From positions 1-6,723 of the forward strand of contig JAJUFW010000166.1 in assembly GCA_029263555.1 (NCBI GenBank): a DNA stretch of 6,723 bases, given 5' to 3'. Numbering within the stretch: position 1 is the stretch's first letter; each line of letters opens with the position of its first letter. The stretch comes from Alphaproteobacteria bacterium (GTDB taxonomy: Bacteria > Pseudomonadota > Alphaproteobacteria > DSM-16000 > Inquilinaceae). Positions 4,464 through 6,723 of the stretch are shown piece by piece. Both the position numbers and the translations under genes were made by a program. The notes below the pieces were generated by a model, which worked only from the letters and a program-made list of their open reading frames with translations, had not been told where the DNA came from and made no database searches.

Positions 4464-6723
4464 TTACTGCCCGCGCGGGGACTGGCCGTCTCCCTCCAGG
4501 AAGAAGAGGTTGCGGAGAAAGCCGGGGGCGAGGACCGACAGCGGGTTGACGGTCACCCTCGGGTCATCGAGCGGTCCCTCGATTCCATAGGTGAAGGCGA
4601 AGACGCCCTGCCCTTCCCCGCCGGTCAGGAGGTCGCCCAGCAGCGGGATCGCCCCGATCACCTGGTTGACGCCGTAGAGCGGGACGATCGTGCCTTCGAA
4701 ATCGACCTGATCGGCGGCAAGATCCATGCTGCCGGCGAGCGTGAGGCCGAGCGCCCCGCCCGACGTGCGCGCATCCGAAACCGAAAGAACGTCGCCGTCC
4801 AAGCGGTATTGGGCGACGAGCCTGTCGAAACCGATCCCGTCACTGCTCAGGACGTTGTTGAGCCCGGGAAGCGACAGCGCCGCAAGCAACCGGGCCAGCG
4901 CCGGCGCCCGCACGACACGGAACCCCCGCATTTCCGCCGATCCGGCGAAGACCGTGTCGGCCTCCCCTCCTTCCTTCGGGATCCGCCTGCCGCCTATGGT
5001 CAGGATGCCTCCTTCGACGGAGTCGGTCAGGTCGAGCGCCCTCAGCGTCGCGCCGGCATCGTCGGAGGTCAGCACCAGCCGTTCGACGCCGTCGTCGCCT
5101 TCGCCGTAGTTCAGCCGAAGCGGTGCGCCGGTGTCGGTCCGGGCGGCGAGGTCGATCGTCGACCAACGCCCGTCGTTCCGGATCATCACGCCGTTTGCGC
5201 CGTAGACGGCGCCGTCGCCGGCAGAAACATACACACGGTCCAGGGCCAGGGTCGCCTGGACCGGCACCGCGGGCGCGGTTTCGCCGGCGGGATTCGGCGC
5301 CGCTTCGGTGCCCTCCCCCGTCAGGCTGTCGAGAAGCCGGTCGGTATCCAGGCTCTGCCCGCGAAGCTCGATCGAATAGCCGCCCTGCTCCTGGCGGACC
5401 GCGCGCAGCCGGAACCGGTTCCGGCCCGAGGCGAAGTCCGCCAGGTTGAGCTCGGCAACCTCCGTCGTCCCTCGTGCGAAGGCCAGGTCGCCGCGGGCGG
5501 AAAGATCCGGTGCGTCGACGCCGAACGACGAGATCCGCCGGAGGCTGCCCCGCTCGAGCTCGATCAACAGATCCGCCCGTCCGGGCAATCCCGGCTCCTT
5601 GCTCCAGCCGATCTCCTCGATGGCCAGGCGGGCGGGCGTGAGGTCCAGTTCCGCGTCCAGCGTCTCTCGCCCGTTCCGGTCGGCCGAATAGACCGCCCTG
5701 ACCGGAACCTGACCGGAGAGCCCGGGCCAGTCCGGCAGATCGAGGGCCGCGCGTCCGGCTTCATCGAGAGTTCCGGCGAGAACGATCCGCCGCCGCGGCT
5801 CCCCGGCCCCGAAAGTCTCGTTCCAGCTCAGCTCGACCGGCACGCCGTTCAGCGCGGCCGTACCGCGCAACTCCAGCCCGCGTCCGTCGAGCGAAAGGGC
5901 GCCGGTCACGGCGGCCACGGAAAGGTCCTTCGACACCTCGCCCAGCGTCGCGCCCTCGACATTGGCCGCCGCGGCGAGCGCGACATCCTCGAACCGCAGA
6001 TCCTTGACGAGCGGAAAGGCGAAGCGCAGCCGCGTCGACATCATGCCGGACACCTCGGCCGGATCGATCCCCATCTCCGTCGGATAGCCGAGCGGCGGGT
6101 GGTCGAGCACTTCCAGCACCGTGCCGACCGGGCCGGCGGCGACGATCTCGATGTCGATGACTTCCCGCTTCGTCTCAAGGCCGGAGATCACGACATCCGC
6201 CTCCGTGACCGCCAGATCGCGGAGGCTTCCCCCGGCCACGGAAATGGCGAACCGGGTCAGGTCGAACGTCGCCGAGCCGGCAACGTGCGTGACCGGCGGC
6301 ATGGACTCGAGATAGGTGACCGTCACCCCGTCGAACTCGATACGGCCGTCCAGCGACACGGCCTGCATCTCGCCCAGGTCCCGGGCCGGAGCGCGGGCGA
6401 CCACGTCGAGTTCGGCCCGGCGGACAATCCCCCGGGACAGGTTCTTCGTCACCCATTCGCGGGCATTCCGCCCGACCCCGGGCGGCCAATAGGTCGCCAG
6501 CAGATCGGTCGGCATCGTCGTGACGGCGGCGTTCGCGGCAATGTCCAGAAGCCCCGCCCTGTCGGTCACCGTCGCCCGGCCCTCCAGCCGCGGTCCTCCC
6601 AGATCCGCGGCGAAACGCTCGATGCTCATGACCCCGCCCTGGAGATCGATCTCGCCGCTTAGGGCCAGCGACGCGACGCGCACCGGCTCGGGATAGAAAT
6701 CGTCGATCCTCAACACGCCGGCG
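4464..6723 (-). CDS. Large AsmA/YhdP-like envelope protein, N-terminus beyond right edge
   Basis: AsmA-superfamily proteins such as YhdP, TamB and YdbH are anchored in the inner membrane and span the periplasm as long beta-groove bridges. In E. coli they move phospholipids to the outer membrane, and a similar role is inferred here. The visible 753 codons run open through the right edge with no start. A GTG at 6716 is only an internal codon. The sequence is rich in alternating beta-strand patterns. A YhdP/DUF3971-like segment YWPPGVGRNAREWVTKNLSRG lies about 150 bases inside the right edge (near residues 76-96 counting from 6716). The last 160 residues hold the AsmA-like C-terminal domain: FRVVRAPALARLLAALSLPG, then GTIVPLYGVNQVIGAIPLLGDLL, GGEGQGVFAFTYGIEGPLDDP and VNPLSVLAPGFLRNLFF. 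Full-length relatives have about 1,000-1,300 residues, so an N-terminal membrane helix is expected outside the window. Family confidence is high; exact function is inferred. Confidence 0.9.
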   Translation of the reverse strand, partial: AGVLRIDDFYPEPVRVASLALSGEIDLQGGVMSIERFAADLGGPRLEGRATVTDRAGLLDIAANAAVTTMPTDLLATYWPPGVGRNAREWVTKNLSRGIVRRAELDVVARAPARDLGEMQAVSLDGRIEFDGVTVTYLESMPPVTHVAGSATFDLTRFAISVAGGSLRDLAVTEADVVISGLETKREVIDIEIVAAGPVGTVLEVLDHPPLGYPTEMGIDPAEVSGMMSTRLRFAFPLVKDLRFEDVALAAAANVEGATLGEVSKDLSVAAVTGALSLDGRGLELRGTAALNGVPVELSWNETFGAGEPRRRIVLAGTLDEAGRAALDLPDWPGLSGQVPVRAVYSADRNGRETLDAELDLTPARLAIEEIGWSKEPGLPGRADLLIELERGSLRRISSFGVDAPDLSARGDLAFARGTTEVAELNLADFASGRNRFRLRAVRQEQGGYSIELRGQSLDTDRLLDSLTGEGTEAAPNPAGETAPAVPVQATLALDRVYVSAGDGAVYGANGVMIRNDGRWSTIDLAARTDTGAPLRLNYGEGDDGVERLVLTSDDAGATLRALDLTDSVEGGILTIGGRRIPKEGGEADTVFAGSAEMRGFRVVRAPALARLLAALSLPGLNNVLSSDGIGFDRLVAQYRLDGDVLSVSDARTSGGALGLTLAGSMDLAADQVDFEGTIVPLYGVNQVIGAIPLLGDLLTGGEGQGVFAFTYGIEGPLDDPRVTVNPLSVLAPGFLRNLFFLEGDGQSPRGQ

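Noticed and set aside
4450..4480. Bidirectional intrinsic terminator between tyrS and the AsmA-like gene
   Set aside because: The GC-rich palindromic bases lack a T-run on either strand and lie mostly inside coding sequence.
4809..6662. 617-residue open frame on the plus strand, antisense to the AsmA-like gene
   Set aside because: Its product is rich in Arg, Pro, His and Gly with no recognisable fold. The opposite strand encodes a clear AsmA/YhdP protein. Long antisense frames are expected in GC-rich coding DNA.

Overview
The window is high-GC chromosomal DNA with dense, ordinary bacterial housekeeping genes. The protein features point to an alphaproteobacterium, perhaps Rhodospirillales-like. 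They include an EpsC-type serine acetyltransferase with an [11 protein letters not shown] tail, an IscR beside a group I cysteine desulfurase, a TyrRS with a KMGKT loop, and a YhdP/AsmA-like envelope protein ending in a GDLLTGGEGQGVFA...NPLSVLAPGFLRNLFF block. The taxon is inferred from family resemblance only.

Left part (1-2210, minus strand): a tight three-gene unit transcribed right to left, cysE - iscR - iscS-like cysteine desulfurase, with gaps of 46 and 35 bp. The desulfurase runs off the left edge. CysE makes O-acetylserine for cysteine synthesis, the desulfurase takes sulfur from cysteine for Fe-S clusters, and IscR senses Fe-S status. Sulfur acquisition, sulfur mobilisation and the sensor are therefore in one transcription unit. 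In many alphaproteobacteria such a unit continues into suf genes, but that part is not visible here.

Divergent control region (2211-2436): this holds the likely cysE-iscR-iscS promoter on the minus strand (-35 TTGACC, -10 TATATA). A 25-bp sequence overlapping its -35 and spacer resembles the E. coli type 1 IscR site. This suggests that holo-IscR represses its own operon and, with it, cysE. It is the most interesting signal in the window.

Middle (2437-4449, plus strand): a small alpha/beta hydrolase of the COG2945-like type, followed after 99 bp by tyrS, a complete tyrosyl-tRNA synthetase.

Right part (4464-6723, minus strand): the C-terminal 753 residues of a large AsmA/YhdP-like protein, convergent with tyrS across a 14-bp gap and open at the right edge. 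No RNA genes, mobile elements, CRISPR arrays or clearly foreign segments were seen. I see no wholly new system; the value lies in the regulatory reading of the Fe-S/cysteine operon.
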